Assembly: GCF_946885885.1 (NCBI RefSeq)
Contig: NZ_CAMPHN010000083.1
Coordinates: 1-19,106, forward strand
Source of the DNA: an uncultured Pseudomonas sp.
GTDB taxonomy: Bacteria > Pseudomonadota > Gammaproteobacteria > Pseudomonadales > Pseudomonadaceae
Length of the DNA stretch: 19,106 nt
Direction: 5' to 3'
Shown: piece by piece, positions 1-7,945 of the stretch
Numbering within the stretch: position 1 is the stretch's first letter
Layout of the letters: each line of letters starts with the position of its first letter
Notes under the pieces: generated by a model
Told to the model about the DNA's origin: nothing
What the model saw: only the letters and a program-made list of their open reading frames with translations
Databases searched by the model: none
Translations under genes and position numbers: made by a program

Positions 1-400
1 AGCTGAGCGTGCCGCCGGAGGTGGTGCTGTCGTTGCCGGTGACGCTGGCGTTGATGACGCTGTCTTCATCGCCGCTGGCGCTGTCGTCGGCGGCGCTGAG
101 GTCGGCGACCGGGTTGATCGTCAAGCTGACGGTCTGGGTGCGCGACTCGCCGGAAGCGGCGTCGGTGACGGTGTAGGTGAAGCTGTCGCTGCCATTGAAG
201 TTGGCGTTCGGCGTGTAGCTGTAGCTGCCGTCGGCGTTCAGGGTCAGGCTGCCGTTGCTCACATCGCTGGCGAGGGCATAGCTGAGCGTGCCGCCGGAGG
301 TGGTGCTGTCGTTGCCGGTGACGCTGGCGTTGATGACGCTGTCTTCATTGCCACTGGCGCTGTCGTCGGCGGCGATGAGGTCGGCTACCGGGTTGATCGT
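1..400 (-). repeat. Near-identical 279-bp tandem coding repeat of the adhesin
   Basis: Bases 1-121 recur at 280-400, giving a period of 279 bp (93 codons). I count 4 mismatches in the 121 bases that can be compared. Each unit encodes one beta-rich domain with motifs such as NEDSVINASVTGND, GSYSYTPNANFNGSD and TINPVADL. Only one full unit and part of the next are visible, so the copy number lies outside the window. Confidence 0.9.
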
Positions 401-1252
401 GCCGCTAACGGTGGCCGTGCTGGTGAGTGCGCCATCGCTGATGGTGTAAGTGAAATTGGCTGGGCCCTGGTAATTGGTGTTGGGGGTAAATACCAGTTGG
501 TTGCCGCTCAAGGTCACGGAGCCATTGCTGACACTGACTGAACCGCCTTCGGAAATAGGCTGGCCGTCGACTTGGGTGATGCTCAGGGTGTCACCGTCGA
601 GGTCGGTATCATTGCCCAGCACATCGATGGCAACCGAGCCGTCTTCGTCCAGAGTGAAGGTATCCGCAAGTGCGTTGGGGGCGCTGTTAGCTTGCCCGGT
701 TTCACCTCCAGCTCCATTACCGCCACTGTTGCCGGCAGTGCCAGTGTTCGTGCCGCTATCGGCGGTGTCAGCGGTATTGCCGTTGTCGAGTGCACCTGCT
801 AGCTCAACGCTAGCGGCGTTCGCGAAATTCAGCCCTTCGGTTGGAAAGCCAATAGTGGGATCGAGCTGCAGGCCCGTTTCATCGAGTAATACGAAACTAT
901 GTCCGCCGCCAGCCGCACCGCCTGCGCCCCCGGTTGCGCCCGGACCCGCGGCAGGAGCCTCGAGGTCGACCGTGGGGTCGAATCCTGCCGCCAGGGCTTG
1001 TTCAAGGGAGGCATCGGAGGCGTTATCCGTTTCTTCGGCCTCGGCGCTGCCCGCCTGCCATGTATTGCCTTCGCCAAGATTGATCAGTTCGCCGTTGGCC
1101 ATTTGCAGCGTGACTTCACCGCCCAGTCCGGCCATGACTTGCTCGCCTTGGAGCAAGCGTTCGCCTTCGAAAATCTGTCGCTTGAGACCCTCGACCGAGA
1201 TCGCAAATACCTGACCTACAAGACTTTTAACGATGGCGACAATATTGCTCAT
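1..1252 (-). CDS. LapA-type giant adhesin with N-terminal retention module (partial, C-terminus beyond left edge)
   Basis: The reading frame is open from an ATG at 1252 to the left edge, giving 417 visible residues of a much longer protein. It starts MSNIVAIVKSLVGQVFAI and continues with a compact N-terminal domain (about residues 1-95) like the LapA retention module, which plugs the outer-membrane channel and keeps the adhesin on the cell surface. A Gly/Ala-rich linker follows, with PAAG at residues 100-103; in LapA the protease LapG cuts at a TAAG of similar position. From about residue 189 there are cadherin/VCBS-like beta-sandwich domains (DEDGS, VLGNDTD, TYTISDG). From about residue 285 a 93-residue repeat begins and runs off the edge. 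The start has GGAG 7 bases upstream. It is divergent from a type I secretion operon that should export it. The family is a confident call; orthology to LapA itself, rather than a second Lap-like adhesin, is inferred. Confidence 0.88.
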   Translation of the reverse strand, partial: MSNIVAIVKSLVGQVFAISVEGLKRQIFEGERLLQGEQVMAGLGGEVTLQMANGELINLGEGNTWQAGSAEAEETDNASDASLEQALAAGFDPTVDLEAPAAGPGATGGAGGAAGGGHSFVLLDETGLQLDPTIGFPTEGLNFANAASVELAGALDNGNTADTADSGTNTGTAGNSGGNGAGGETGQANSAPNALADTFTLDEDGSVAIDVLGNDTDLDGDTLSITQVDGQPISEGGSVSVSNGSVTLSGNQLVFTPNTNYQGPANFTYTISDGALTSTATVSGTINPVADLIAADDSASGNEDSVINASVTGNDSTTSGGTLSYALASDVSNGSLTLNADGSYSYTPNANFNGSDSFTYTVTDAASGESRTQTVSLTINPVADLSAADDSASGDEDSVINASVTGNDSTTSGGTLS

Positions 1253-1567
1253 GGGCGGGCTCCGGCGCTAGCGCTGTAAGGAAAACTAGCCAAGTAAAGC
1301 GTTAATTTGGGTAGTGAGATGGCAATTTGAAATTAATTTGCGTCAACATGCTGGCTTATTTCTTATTGGAATTAAGCATATGCCAAAGTATTGACCATGG
1401 CTTCGCGATCATAAACAATATGCCGCGTAATGTCACTTTGATATTCGTTTTATGTGGCGTATTTCACCCCATGACGAGGCGCCTTTATCGTAGGCTCGCG
1501 CTCGCTCTTAACACCTCGCCTTCTCGTTATTTTGCAGTCGGGCCTGACCTGAAAGGAACTTCACTCA
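1253..1567. promoter_or_regulatory. Divergent intergenic region between the adhesin and its secretion operon
   Basis: These 315 bases hold no convincing gene and must contain the promoters of both transcription units. The stretch from about 1290 to 1440 is clearly more A/T-rich than its surroundings and includes the 10-bp palindrome AAATTAATTT at 1330-1339. A possible sigma70 promoter for the rightward operon is TTGACC at 1391-1396, then 17 bases, then AACAAT at 1414-1419 (4 of 6 matches to the -10). This is only a weak prediction. AT-rich upstream DNA of this kind is often bound by MvaT/H-NS-type proteins, and lap genes elsewhere respond to FleQ, but I see no clear FleQ box. Confidence 0.4.
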
Positions 1568-2911
1568 ATGCGTTTTTTCGCAACTCTTCCCCTGTTTCTC
1601 GCGGTATCGCTCGCGGCTCAAGGTCAAACCCTCAACGAAGCGATGCAAAGCGCTCTTGAGGTGCATCCGGAAGTCCGCGCGGGGATAAACGCTCGCTTGT
1701 CGGTTGAGGAACAAATGAGCGCGGCCAAAGGCGGTTATCTACCACAGGTCGACCTGCTCGCCGGCTATGGCCGTGAGCACACTGACAGCCCAGGCACCCG
1801 TGGCCTCAGCCACAATACCGAAACCTTGAATCGGGGCGAGTCGAGCCTGCGTTTGCAGCAGATGCTATTCGACGGTTTCGCCACCAGCAGTGAAGTGGGG
1901 CGTCAGCGCGCCACGGTCAACGCCAGGGCGTATGAACTGCTGGGTACTTCGGAGCGCACGGCGTTGACCGTGGCCCAGGTATATCTGGAAGTGCTCAAGC
2001 GTCAGGAAATGGTGCGCCTGGCCGAGGATAACCTGCTCAGTCACGAGCGCATCTACGACCAGATCAAGCTGCGCAGCGAGCGGGGTGTGGGGCGTACGGC
2101 GGATCTCGATCAGGCGGAAGCGCGCCTGGCCCAGGCGCGTAACAACCTGATCACCGAGCGCACCAACCTGGCCGATGCCCAGGTCAACTACTTCAGCGCG
2201 GTGGGCCGCGACGCCGACCAGTTGAGCTTGCCTGCGGGCTTGCTCGGACAACTGCCGGGCAGCCTGCAGGCGGCACGCGAAGAAATGTTACGCAATAACC
2301 CTTTCCTCAGTTCCGCCGAGGCCGATGTGCAGGCTAGCGAGCAGCAGTATGAGGCGGCCAAGTCGAGCTTCTATCCGCGCTTCGATGCGGAGTTGTCGCG
2401 CAGTATGGACAACAATCTCGATGGCACCGCCGGTCACAGCAACGAATGGCGGGCGATGCTGAACATGCGCTACAACCTGTTCGCCGGCGGTAGCAACAAG
2501 GCGGACCTTGAATCCAAGTCCTACCAGATCAATCAGGCCATGGACATCCGCAACAATGCCCTGCGGGTGCTTAACGAAGACTTAGGGTTGGCCTGGAACG
2601 CCCTGGAAAATGCCCGTCAACAGTTACCCATCGCCCAGCAATACGTCGAGCACAGCATGCGGGTTCGGGAGTCCTACCAGAAACAGTTCAGCCTTGGCGA
2701 CCGCACCCTGCTGGATTTGCTCGATAGCGAAAACGAGCTGTTCAGCGCCGCACGCCGTTTGGAAGAGGTGCGTTTCACCGAACTGTTTACTCAGTACCGG
2801 ATCAAGGCCACCATGGGCTCCCTGCTCCAGAGCCAGGGCGTAGTCGCACCGATGGCGGCGGCGCCGCTGGACGAGGTTAGGGCCAAGGTGAGTCTGCCCG
2901 GCCTCAACTGA
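1568..2911 (+). CDS. lapE: TolC-family outer-membrane channel of a type I secretion system (LapE-like)
   Basis: This 447-residue protein should form the outer-membrane trimeric channel through which the adjacent adhesin is exported and in which its retention module lodges. It begins with a signal peptide (MRFFATLPLFLAVSLAAQG, cleavage about residue 19), then the typical TolC opening QTLNEAMQSALEVHPEVRAG. Long amphipathic helical segments with repeated Ala/Gln/Glu heptads follow, including LDQAEARLAQARNNL, with a second similar half (EADVQASEQQYEAAKSSFYP, then LLDLLDSENELFSA). Length fits the family. The ATG at 1568 has AAGGAA 9 bases upstream. It is the first gene of an operon with the ABC exporter (25 bases further on) and adaptor. 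TolC-family membership is certain; the lapE name rests on context. Confidence 0.85.
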   Translation: MRFFATLPLFLAVSLAAQGQTLNEAMQSALEVHPEVRAGINARLSVEEQMSAAKGGYLPQVDLLAGYGREHTDSPGTRGLSHNTETLNRGESSLRLQQMLFDGFATSSEVGRQRATVNARAYELLGTSERTALTVAQVYLEVLKRQEMVRLAEDNLLSHERIYDQIKLRSERGVGRTADLDQAEARLAQARNNLITERTNLADAQVNYFSAVGRDADQLSLPAGLLGQLPGSLQAAREEMLRNNPFLSSAEADVQASEQQYEAAKSSFYPRFDAELSRSMDNNLDGTAGHSNEWRAMLNMRYNLFAGGSNKADLESKSYQINQAMDIRNNALRVLNEDLGLAWNALENARQQLPIAQQYVEHSMRVRESYQKQFSLGDRTLLDLLDSENELFSAARRLEEVRFTELFTQYRIKATMGSLLQSQGVVAPMAAAPLDEVRAKVSLPGLN

Positions 2912-2936
2912 GCCAAGTCGTAGATGAGTAACCGCA

Positions 2937-5093
2937 GTGGCAGTAGATCTTAGTCAGGCTCAAACCCGTAGCGATCCGCGCGATCGCTACGACGACCCTT
3001 TGTTGGACAGTCTGCTGTCGCTGTGCAGCCTGCATCAGAAGTCTGTCAGCCGGGCGATGCTGACCACCGGCATGCCGCTGCCCGATCAACGCCTGAGTGC
3101 CGAACTGCTGCCGCGTGCCGCCGCCCGTGCCGGGTTGCAAGGGCGTTGGTTGCGCCGCGGCCTGGATAAGATTCCTGAATTGGCCATGCCCGCTCTGTTG
3201 TTGCTACAGGACGGGCGTAGTGCGCTGCTGCTCGGCTGGGACGAGCAGGGTCGCGCGCGCATCATGCCCAGCGAAAGCGAAGGCGGCGAGGTGCGGGTCA
3301 GCGCTGAAGTGCTGGCCAAGGATTACAGTGGTCAGGTGTTCTTCGCCCAGCCGCTGCACAAGTTCGATTTCAATCGCGGCGAACTGGTGCCGCGCGCCAC
3401 TTCCTGGTTCCGCGACACGCTCAAGCGCTCGCGTTGGCTGTATATCGACGCCATCGCCGCGAGCCTGTTGATCAACCTTATCGGCCTGGCCACGCCGCTG
3501 TTCGTGATGAACGTGTACGACCGCGTGGTACCCAACCAGGCCGAGGCCACGCTCTGGGTCTTGGCTGTCGGTATTTGCGGGGTGTTCTTTTTCGATCTGC
3601 TGCTGAAAACCTTGCGCGGTCTGTGCCTGGATCTGGCGGGCAAGAAGACCGACCTGATCATTTCCGCCACGCTGTTCGAGCGTATCGTCGGCATGGCCAT
3701 GAAGTTCCGCCCGGCGCGGGTCGGCAGCTTCGCGCAGAACATCCATGAATTCCAGAACCTGCGCGATTTCCTCGCTTCCCTGACCTTGGCCAGCGTCATC
3801 GATCTGCCGTTCACCCTGCTGATCCTGGCGGTGATCGCGATGATCGGCGGGCATCTGGTTTGGATACCTGTTCTCGCGTTTCCGCTGGTGGCCTTGATCG
3901 GTTGGGCGCTGCAGCGGCCCCTGGCCGACACCATGCAGCGGACCATGGCGTTGGCGGCCGAGCGTCAATCCGGCTTGATCGAAAGCCTGGCCGGGCTGGA
4001 TGCGGTCAAGGTGAACAACGCCGAGAGCGAGCGGCAATATATCTGGGAACAGACCATCGGCACCCTCAGTCGTCTGGAGTTGCGCGCGCGCATGCTTTCC
4101 AGCCTGGCAATGAACTCGACCATGCTCGTGCAACAGTTGGCCGGCGTGGTGGTGGTGGTGCTCGGCGTCTACCAGATCATCGCCGGCAACCTGAGCATGG
4201 GCGGGCTGATCGCCTGCTACATGCTCAGCGGCAGGGCTCTCGGCCCGCTGACGCAGATTTCCGGTTTGCTGACCCGCTATCAACAGGCCAAGGTCACGCT
4301 CGATTCGGTCAACCAGATGATGGAGTTGCCGCAAGAGCGCCACGAGGACGAACGCCCGCTCAAGCGCGCAGCGCTACAAGGCGCGGTGGAATTCCGCCAG
4401 GTGGATTTCCATTACCCGGACCAGCAACAGGCTGCTTTGCAGAAGATCAACCTGGTGGTCAGGCCTGGGGAGAAGATCGGCATCATCGGCCGCAGCGGTT
4501 CCGGTAAAAGCTCGCTGGCCAAGCTGATCGTCGGGCTCTACCAGGCCGATGCCGGCAGCTTGCTGGTCGACGGCATCGACGTGCGCCAACTGGACGTCAG
4601 CGACCTGCGCTACAACATCGGTTACGTGCCCCAGGATATCCAGCTGTTCTCCGGTACGCTGCGCGATAACTTAATGGCCGGTGCGCGCTATGTGGAAGAC
4701 GAGTTGGTGCTCCAGGCCGCCGAGTTGGCCGGTGTGCATGAGTTCGTCCGCTTGCACCCCAAAGGCTACGAGTTGCAGGTCGGCGAGCGTGGGCAGAACC
4801 TTTCCGGCGGCCAGCGGCAGAACGTCGCCCTGGCCCGCGCGCTGTTGCTCGATCCGCCGATTCTGCTGCTCGACGAGCCGACCAGCGCCATGGACAACAC
4901 CGGCGAGGAACGCCTCAAGCAGCGTCTGTCCGCGGTGATCGGCAGCAAGACCCTGCTGCTGGTGACGCACCGCGCCTCGATGCTCAGCCTGGTCGACCGC
5001 CTGATTATCGTCGATCGTGGGCAGATCATCGCCGACGGGCCAAAAGGCAGTGTGATGGAAGCGCTGAAGAAGGGGCAGATCAGTGTCGGTTAA
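2937..5093 (+). CDS. lapB: Type I secretion ABC exporter with degenerate C39-like domain (LapB-like)
   Basis: This 718-residue inner-membrane exporter fuses three parts. Residues about 15-140 resemble a C39 peptidase domain but are degenerate: the usual catalytic Cys-Gly and His motifs are absent, so it probably binds substrate without cutting, as in HlyB/LapB types. Residues about 160-450 form the membrane domain (WLYIDAIAASLLINLIGLA and later hydrophobic spans). The C-terminal ATPase has Walker A GRSGSGKSS from residue 518, signature LSGGQ at 622-626, Walker B with D646-E647, and the H-loop His at 678. The start is GTG at 2937; an in-frame TGA at 2925 rules out a longer form, and the next ATG would remove much of the C39-like domain. 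The ribosome-binding site is weak. Its end overlaps the adaptor gene by 11 bases, implying translational coupling. Confidence 0.9.
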   Translation: MAVDLSQAQTRSDPRDRYDDPLLDSLLSLCSLHQKSVSRAMLTTGMPLPDQRLSAELLPRAAARAGLQGRWLRRGLDKIPELAMPALLLLQDGRSALLLGWDEQGRARIMPSESEGGEVRVSAEVLAKDYSGQVFFAQPLHKFDFNRGELVPRATSWFRDTLKRSRWLYIDAIAASLLINLIGLATPLFVMNVYDRVVPNQAEATLWVLAVGICGVFFFDLLLKTLRGLCLDLAGKKTDLIISATLFERIVGMAMKFRPARVGSFAQNIHEFQNLRDFLASLTLASVIDLPFTLLILAVIAMIGGHLVWIPVLAFPLVALIGWALQRPLADTMQRTMALAAERQSGLIESLAGLDAVKVNNAESERQYIWEQTIGTLSRLELRARMLSSLAMNSTMLVQQLAGVVVVVLGVYQIIAGNLSMGGLIACYMLSGRALGPLTQISGLLTRYQQAKVTLDSVNQMMELPQERHEDERPLKRAALQGAVEFRQVDFHYPDQQQAALQKINLVVRPGEKIGIIGRSGSGKSSLAKLIVGLYQADAGSLLVDGIDVRQLDVSDLRYNIGYVPQDIQLFSGTLRDNLMAGARYVEDELVLQAAELAGVHEFVRLHPKGYELQVGERGQNLSGGQRQNVALARALLLDPPILLLDEPTSAMDNTGEERLKQRLSAVIGSKTLLLVTHRASMLSLVDRLIIVDRGQIIADGPKGSVMEALKKGQISVG

Positions 5094-6456
5094 AGGATCG
5101 GGAAAAGGTGTGCGCCAGGCCATGGCCGCCTATTTCGGTGGCCGCGATGCGATGGGCGACGAACCCTTGCCCGAAATCAGCAAGGCGCTGATCGAAGATG
5201 CCCCGCGGATAGTGCGGCTGACCATCTGGGGGCTGATCGCCTTCGTCGCCTTCTGCCTGTTATGGGCTCATTTCGCCGTGGTCGACGAGGTGACGCGCGG
5301 CGACGGCAAGGCGATTCCTTCCTCGCGCTTGCAGAAAATTCAGAACCTGGAAGGCGGTATCGTCGCCGAACTGTTCGTCCGTGAAGGCCAGGTGGTCGAG
5401 GCCGGCGACCCCTTGCTGCGCCTGGACGACACGCGCTTCGCCTCCAATGTCGGCGAAACCGAGGCCGACCGTCTGGCCTTGCTGCTGCGCGTCGAGCGCC
5501 TCAGCGCCGAGGTGCAGGAGCGCGAACTGGTGGTCGCCGACGAGATTCGCGAGAAAGCGCCGCGCCAAGCGGACAACGAAGTCGAGCTGTTCAACAGCCG
5601 CAAGCAGCAGTTGCTCGATGAGGTGGCGGGGCTCGAAGAGCAGTTGGTCCAGCGGCGTCAGGAACTGCGCGAGTTCGTTTCCAAGCAGACCCAGTACCGC
5701 AACAGCCTCAACCTGCTGCGCCAGGAAATCCAGATGTCCGAACCGCTGGTCGCCGAGGGCGCGATTTCCCCGGTCGAAGTGCTGCGCCTCAAACGCGGCG
5801 AAGTGGAAGCGCGGGGCCAATTGGAAGCCACCACCCTGGCGATACCGCGGGCCGAATCGGCGATCAAGGAAGTAGAACGCAAGATCGACGAAACCCGTGG
5901 GCGTTTCCGCAGCGAAGCGCTGGCCCAACTGAACGAGGCGCGCACCGAGCTGAGCAAGATCCAGTCGACCGGCAAAGCGCTGGAGGACCGGGTTAACCGT
6001 ACCCTGGTCACCTCGCCGGTGCGCGGCATCGTCAAGCAACTGCTGGTCAATACCATCGGCGGGGTGATCCAGCCCGGCAGCGATCTGGTGGAGATAGTGC
6101 CGCTCGACGAAAACCTGCTGGTCGAGGCGCGCATCCGTCCGCAGGACATCGCCTTTCTGCATCCCGGCCAGGAAGCGATGGTCAAGTTCACCGCCTACGA
6201 CTACACCATCTACGGCGGCTTGAAGGCTGAGTTGGAACAGATCGGCGCCGACACCGTCACCGACGACGAAGGCAACAGCTTTTACGAGATCAAACTGCGC
6301 ACCAACAAAAGCCACCTGGGCACCGAGGAGAGCCCGCTGCTGATCATCCCCGGCATGGTCGCCTCGGTGGACATCATCACCGGCAAGAAAAGCATCCTCA
6401 GTTACCTGCTCAAGCCGATCATCCGCGCCCGCGCCGAGGCCCTGCGCGAGCGTTGA
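5083..6456 (+). CDS. lapC: HlyD-family periplasmic adaptor of type I secretion (LapC-like)
   Basis: This 457-residue membrane-fusion protein links the ABC exporter to the TolC channel. A short cytoplasmic N-terminus is followed by one membrane helix (about residues 48-68), a lipoyl/barrel half-motif (IQNLEGGIVAELFVREGQVV), long periplasmic coiled coils (about residues 125-290), the second half-motif (VRGIVKQLLVNTIGGVIQPG) and a beta-barrel domain with RPQDIAFLHPGQEAMVK. The C-terminal IIPGMVASVDIITGKKSIL is the standard HlyD-family ending. The start is taken as GTG at 5083 because AAGAAGGGG lies at 5068-5076; an in-frame ATG at 5122 is a possible alternative that would shorten it by 13 residues. 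It is the last gene of the operon, and I see no clear intrinsic terminator after it. Confidence 0.9.
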   Translation: MSVKGSGKGVRQAMAAYFGGRDAMGDEPLPEISKALIEDAPRIVRLTIWGLIAFVAFCLLWAHFAVVDEVTRGDGKAIPSSRLQKIQNLEGGIVAELFVREGQVVEAGDPLLRLDDTRFASNVGETEADRLALLLRVERLSAEVQERELVVADEIREKAPRQADNEVELFNSRKQQLLDEVAGLEEQLVQRRQELREFVSKQTQYRNSLNLLRQEIQMSEPLVAEGAISPVEVLRLKRGEVEARGQLEATTLAIPRAESAIKEVERKIDETRGRFRSEALAQLNEARTELSKIQSTGKALEDRVNRTLVTSPVRGIVKQLLVNTIGGVIQPGSDLVEIVPLDENLLVEARIRPQDIAFLHPGQEAMVKFTAYDYTIYGGLKAELEQIGADTVTDDEGNSFYEIKLRTNKSHLGTEESPLLIIPGMVASVDIITGKKSILSYLLKPIIRARAEALRER

Positions 6457-6480
6457 TTGGTGACCCGTAGGAACCCGCCC

Positions 6481-6737
6481 GTAGGTTGGGTTAGCGGCGT
6501 CCACGTAGTTGCCGACAACCCCGTAGATGGGCGCCGCGTAACCCAACAAGACATTTGCGTGATGTCTCTCTTTCAGGGCATAAGGTGGGTCAACTACCTG
6601 GCGATACCCATGTTGCCGAACGGTATGACCCATGTCTGGTCACCAACAAACAGCGTATAGCGACCATGTTGGGTTACGCGACGGCCGACGGCGATGTCGC
6701 TGCTTAAGCCGCGATAATCGCCGCTAACCCAACCTAC
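6481..6737. repeat. Inverted REP-like doublet downstream of lapC
   Basis: Two hairpin-forming elements face each other here. The first (6481-6547) starts GTAGGTTGGGTTAGCGGCG and ends GCGCCGCGTAACCCAAC, whose ends are inverted copies apart from a 1-base bulge. The second (6668-6737) is the same element reversed, starting GTTGGGTTACGCG and ending CGCCGCTAACCCAACCTAC. Between them, near 6587-6636, is a looser pair (GGTGGGTCA and ATGACCCAT) that may be a decayed third copy. Together with 6738-6842 this explains the 386-base gap between lapC and mmsB; no gene is seen. The design resembles REP doublets mobilised by RAYT transposases, but no such gene is in the window. Confidence 0.75.
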
Positions 6738-6809
6738 CCCGCGGAGCATCACTGCCGGCGTTCCCACACTTGGAGCCCGAGGAGCGGTATTGCAGCCGCC
6801 GCATCTATC

Positions 6810-6826
6810 CCCGGATTTCATCCGGG
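6810..6826. repeat. Short REP-like hairpin just beyond the mmsB stop
   Basis: CCCGGAT and ATCCGGG form a perfect 7-bp stem with a 3-base loop, followed on the + strand by GCTACAAGGGCG. It sits 17 bases beyond the mmsB stop codon (mmsB is read leftwards), so it could stabilise the 3' end of the transcript or act as a terminator. There is no U-tract, so intrinsic termination is doubtful. A related copy lies at 15851-15865. Confidence 0.6.
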
Positions 6827-6842
6827 CTACAAGGGCGTGCTT

Positions 6843-7727
6843 TTACTCGACAAATAATTGCTGCACCACCGAGAAGTCCTGCTTGCCTTTGCCCTGCTTG
6901 AGCAACAGCCGGTACAGCTGCAAGGCGAGGGCGCCCATCGGGGTGCTGCTGCCGCTGTGTTGCGCGGCTTCCTGGGCCAGGCCCAGGTCCTTGGCCATCA
7001 ACTCGGCCATGAAGCCACCGCTGTAGCCCTTGGACGCGGGGGCGTTCTCCATCACGCCGGGCCAGGGATTGTATTTCTCCAGCGTCCAGTTACCGCCCGA
7101 ACTCTGGCGCATGATCTCGGCCAGCACCGCCGGCTCCAGGCCATTGGCCACGCCCATGGCCATGGCTTCGGCGGTGGCGATCATCTGCACCGCGAGCACC
7201 TGGTTGTTGCACACCTTGGCCACCTGGCCGGCGCCGTCGGGGCCGGCGTGGAAGATGTTCTTGCCCATGGCTTCGAAGATCGACCGGGCTTTTTCCAATG
7301 TGCTCGCCGCGCCGCCGATCATAAAGGTCAGGGTGCCGGCCGCCGCGCCGGCGGTGCCGCCGGAAACCGGCGCGTCGAGCAATTCGATACCGCGCGCGGC
7401 CGCCGCCTGGTGCACCCTGCGTGCGGATTCCGGGGCGATGGTCGAACATTCCAATACCAGGGTGCCAGGCTTAAGCGTTGCCAGCAGGCCGTTTTCGCCG
7501 AGGTAGAGGCCTTCGACATGGCGGCTGGCGGGCAGCATGCTCACCACCACGTCGGCACCCTGTACGGCGTCCAGGGCACTGTCGGCGGCCTGGGCGCCTT
7601 CGGCGCTCAGCTCATCGATAGCGGCCTGCACCAGGTCGAAAGCCCGCAGGCTGAATTGCGCTTTTAGCAGGTTGCGGGCCATGGGCAGGCCCATATGGCC
7701 GAGGCCGATAAAGGCGATTGTGGTCAT
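6843..7727 (-). CDS. mmsB: 3-hydroxyisobutyrate dehydrogenase
   Basis: This 294-residue NAD-dependent enzyme oxidises 3-hydroxyisobutyrate to methylmalonate semialdehyde in valine breakdown. The N-terminal Rossmann motif is IGLGHMGLPMARNLL (residues 7-21). The substrate-binding signature DAPVSGGTAGAAAGTL follows at 118-133, and the catalytic lysine is K171 in GAGQVAKVCNNQ, with N175 nearby. The second conserved lysine is K246 in MAKDLGLA. Length and all key residues match the family. The start has GAGGAG about 8 bases upstream. It is the last gene of the leftward valine cluster, receiving its substrate from the hydrolase upstream, but it is separated from it by 218 bases containing a repeat doublet. 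It may therefore be partly uncoupled or have its own promoter. Confidence 0.95.
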   Translation of the reverse strand: MTTIAFIGLGHMGLPMARNLLKAQFSLRAFDLVQAAIDELSAEGAQAADSALDAVQGADVVVSMLPASRHVEGLYLGENGLLATLKPGTLVLECSTIAPESARRVHQAAAARGIELLDAPVSGGTAGAAAGTLTFMIGGAASTLEKARSIFEAMGKNIFHAGPDGAGQVAKVCNNQVLAVQMIATAEAMAMGVANGLEPAVLAEIMRQSSGGNWTLEKYNPWPGVMENAPASKGYSGGFMAELMAKDLGLAQEAAQHSGSSTPMGALALQLYRLLLKQGKGKQDFSVVQQLFVE

Positions 7728-7756
7728 TGTTATTCTCCTCGCGGTGTTTTGCAGGC

Positions 7757-7923
7757 GTAGGGTGGGTTAGACGCGCGTATACAGAGAGCTGCGCGTGTCG
7801 CAATCTCAGGGCGCGGCGTAACCCACCATGGATTCTTGTTGTTGCCACTGTCCGCCGGGTTACACGGCGCTCGAAAAGGGTGTTGTTGCCAAACGCATTG
7901 GCGGCGCCGCTAACCCAGTCTAC
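7757..7923. repeat. Second inverted REP-like doublet, between the hydrolase gene and mmsB
   Basis: Element one (7757-7827) starts GTAGGGTGGGTTAGACGCGC and ends GCGCGGCGTAACCCACC. Element two (7857-7923) is reversed, starting GGGTTACACGGCGC and ending GCGCCGCTAACCCAGTCTAC. The layout (GTAGG..GGGTTAG....GTAACCC, spacer, GGGTTAC....CTAACCC..CTAC) is the same as at 6481-6737, so both sides of mmsB carry a doublet of one family. It fills most of the 218-base gap and would form strong structures in the polycistronic RNA. Confidence 0.75.
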
Positions 7924-7945
7924 GAATCTGCCTCTTACCAATGGC

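Noticed and set aside
474..1214. 246-codon rightward frame rich in Ser/Pro/Ala
   Set aside because: It is the complement of the adhesin gene, whose protein matches the retention-module family.
1320..1350. Possible FleQ-type box (TTGA-N12-TCAA) upstream of the secretion operon
   Set aside because: Only 4-base arms match, and the spacing and core do not fit a known consensus.
1327..1659. 110-codon rightward frame in the divergent intergenic region
   Set aside because: No ribosome-binding site or domain; it overlaps the signal peptide of the TolC-family gene in another frame.
3204..4343. 379-codon leftward frame inside the ABC exporter gene
   Set aside because: It is a shadow of the exporter gene in high-GC DNA, rich in His/Gln/Arg/Gly with no recognisable domain.
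5260..6633. 457-codon leftward frame opposite the adaptor gene
   Set aside because: Antisense to a clear HlyD-family gene, with low-complexity Gln/Leu/Asp/Gly composition.
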